Below are positions 56,301 through 57,363 of a DNA stretch of 57,363 nucleotides, piece by piece. The translations under genes were made by a program, and so were the position numbers. The number at the start of each line of letters is the position of its first letter. Position 1 is the first letter of the stretch. Under the pieces are notes generated by a model that saw only the letters and a list, made by a program, of their open reading frames with translations, did no database searches and was not told the DNA's origin. The stretch comes from Rhodocollybia butyracea (Eukaryota > Basidiomycota > Agaricomycetes > Agaricales > Omphalotaceae), in contig JADNRY010000387.1 of assembly GCA_015501585.1 (NCBI GenBank), positions 1 through 57,363 on the forward strand, written 5' to 3'.

Positions 56301-57316
56301 GTGAAGGAGCTATGGTCGGAGAGTAAGTAACAGCGAGTTTGCGAGACACGGAGTCTAACGGCCTTGTCATAGTTGAGGACCCGAGAATGGTTACTGGCAG
56401 GGAGGGAAGCGAAGAGTTGAGAAATGTAGTCTCTGTATGATCGGAGCTCATCGTTGCGATGGGGGAGCACATACTCAACGGCTCTTGCATATTTATCAAA
56501 GGTGATAGACCATTCCCCATGGGTTGATATGGTTCGTTTAGGGAGATGGTTTCCAAATCTGAACTCGATGTCACCAACCTTTTGACTTTGCTTGTCATCA
56601 AGGGAAGTTGCGTGAATGCTCGAAAAGATGTGGTCAAACTTGGCTGGCTTTCCTCTGATGAGATCATCCCAATCCTCGAAGCTAAAGCTGGGACAGTCAG
56701 GTTGGGAGATGATTGACGATCGTACAGTCCTAGGGTCTCGGGAGAAATTCTCGAGTGCAAGTCGGGTTTTTTCCAGGACTGGAGATAGTTGGGGGATGTT
56801 TGAACGGGACTCCAGGCAAAGGTAGTGATGTCAACCTTGCGACGAGAGGTAGGTTCTGCGTCATCAGATTCAGATTCGGAGTCAGACCCGACAGTTCATC
56901 ATCTCTGAGGGGCCGTTTCCTAGTCTCTGAAGTAACTTGGGTTTCATCCCCACTGTGAGATTGCCCGATTTCAGCGGCCTTCTGTCTCTGTGTCTCCATG
57001 ACGTCGAGGAGGTTGAAGTAGAATGAGAGTGTTGAGCAAGGGCATTCTGATCGAGCTTTTCCGGAATGAGAGCTCTTTGAACGTTGAAGAAGGCATCGAA
57101 CTTGGTGATGTCGCCATCTTCAAACCGCTTAGTGAACTCAACACATTGTCGTGAGACCTCGGGAGAGAGGGGTAAGGCGGAAGATTCGACATTCCCAAGT
57201 GAAGGAGTTGATCCTGATGCAGTATGCGTGGTGTTGGAGCCAGTTGCTGTTCGAGTGTCACCTGCGACGGGGATATCCCCAGAAGCGGGTTTCGAAGTGT
57301 TGGTTCCATCAGACAT
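56066..57316 (-). pseudogene. Gag-like protein with zinc knuckle, frameshifted
   Basis: ATG at 57316 opens MSDGTNTSKPASG with a Ser/Thr-rich N-terminus. The frame changes at least twice before the gag core, which is read at 56470-56270 (PHRNDELRSYRDYISQLF, FTDLSLLW). The core is followed by CRRFNDKKC...C and HICSSCKSNSHGRADC, a Cys/His knuckle array typical of YR-retroelement gag in basidiomycetes, and ends at 56066. The overlapping frame from about 56300 leftward is the start of pol. Confidence 0.65.
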
Positions 57317-57363
57317 AGAGTTGAATGAAATGATGTTTTATAAAAAGATATAGCGAAAACTTG

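Larger units (their letters stand above)
52589..57363 (-). mobile_element. DIRS-order (Ngaro-like) tyrosine-recombinase retrotransposon
   Basis: Read right to left: partial A1 repeat (57317-57363, cut by the window edge), gag, RT/RNase H, tyrosine recombinase, then B1 (53223-53116), A2 (53115-52697) and B2 (52696-52589). B1 and B2 are identical over 108 bp. A1 and A2 share ACATAG...TTTTATAA...TAGCGAAAACTTG. Split direct repeats A1-ORFs-B1-A2-B2 are the Ngaro arrangement. From A2 I infer about 345 bp of A1 beyond the window. Identical B repeats imply a fairly recent arrival, yet gag, pol and recombinase frames are all interrupted. Confidence 0.82.

Overview
The window looks like a transposon-rich stretch of a mushroom-forming basidiomycete (Agaricomycetes) nuclear genome. 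Every gene I can resolve has introns of about 50-60 bp with GT..AG ends. The host-type genes belong to the basidiomycete DUF6534 membrane-protein family. The mobile elements (hAT, DUF6589/helicase unit, DIRS/Ngaro-like, copia, non-LTR) fit the same kind of genome. No CRISPR, rRNA or prokaryotic operon structure is present. All family names come from motif reading, not from searches.

Layout. (1) 0.8-7.2 kb: a unit with terminal inverted repeats of about 225 bp. It carries two convergent, decayed genes, a DUF6589-type protein (+) and a RecQ-like helicase (-), whose stops are 3 bp apart. A Harbinger/Tourist-type MITE has inserted into its right TIR. (2) 7.5-10.6 kb: hAT-MITE fragments and an internally deleted copia relic. 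(3) 11.3-13.4 kb: a DUF6534 gene (-). (4) 14.0-19.1 kb: a small TA-flanked MITE, a complete-looking hAT transposon whose 15-exon transposase (869 aa) reads open throughout, and a hAT MITE with a perfect 8-bp target duplication. (5) 19.2-23.5 kb: a repeat with telomere-like tracts and a tRNA-like Pol III region, a second non-autonomous hAT, and a 120-bp inverted-repeat pair. (6) 24-28.6 kb: degenerate tandem repeats of about 0.9-1 kb. (7) 31.8-33.3 kb: a complete DUF6534 gene (11 exons, 302 aa).

(8) 34.1-49.3 kb is the most structured part. It is a family of intron-containing tRNA-Thr(AGT) genes and pseudogenes, all on the minus strand, in two directly repeated blocks. Each block has been split by a different transposon exactly at a tRNA copy: a hAT with a nested MITE in block 1, and a 5.8-kb non-LTR retrotransposon in block 2. 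A third DUF6534 gene (39.3-41.4 kb, +), closely related to the one at 11.3-13.4 kb, lies between the blocks. (9) 50.5-51.0 kb: inverted second copy of the telomere-like/tRNA-like repeat. (10) 52.6 kb to the window end: a minus-strand tyrosine-recombinase retrotransposon (DIRS order, Ngaro-like) with an identical 108-bp B1/B2 repeat pair. Its 5' A1 repeat is cut by the window edge.

The strongest biological leads are the TIR-bounded DUF6589+helicase unit, the tRNA-Thr array with conserved exons and divergent introns that is repeatedly hit by transposons, and the apparently intact hAT element.
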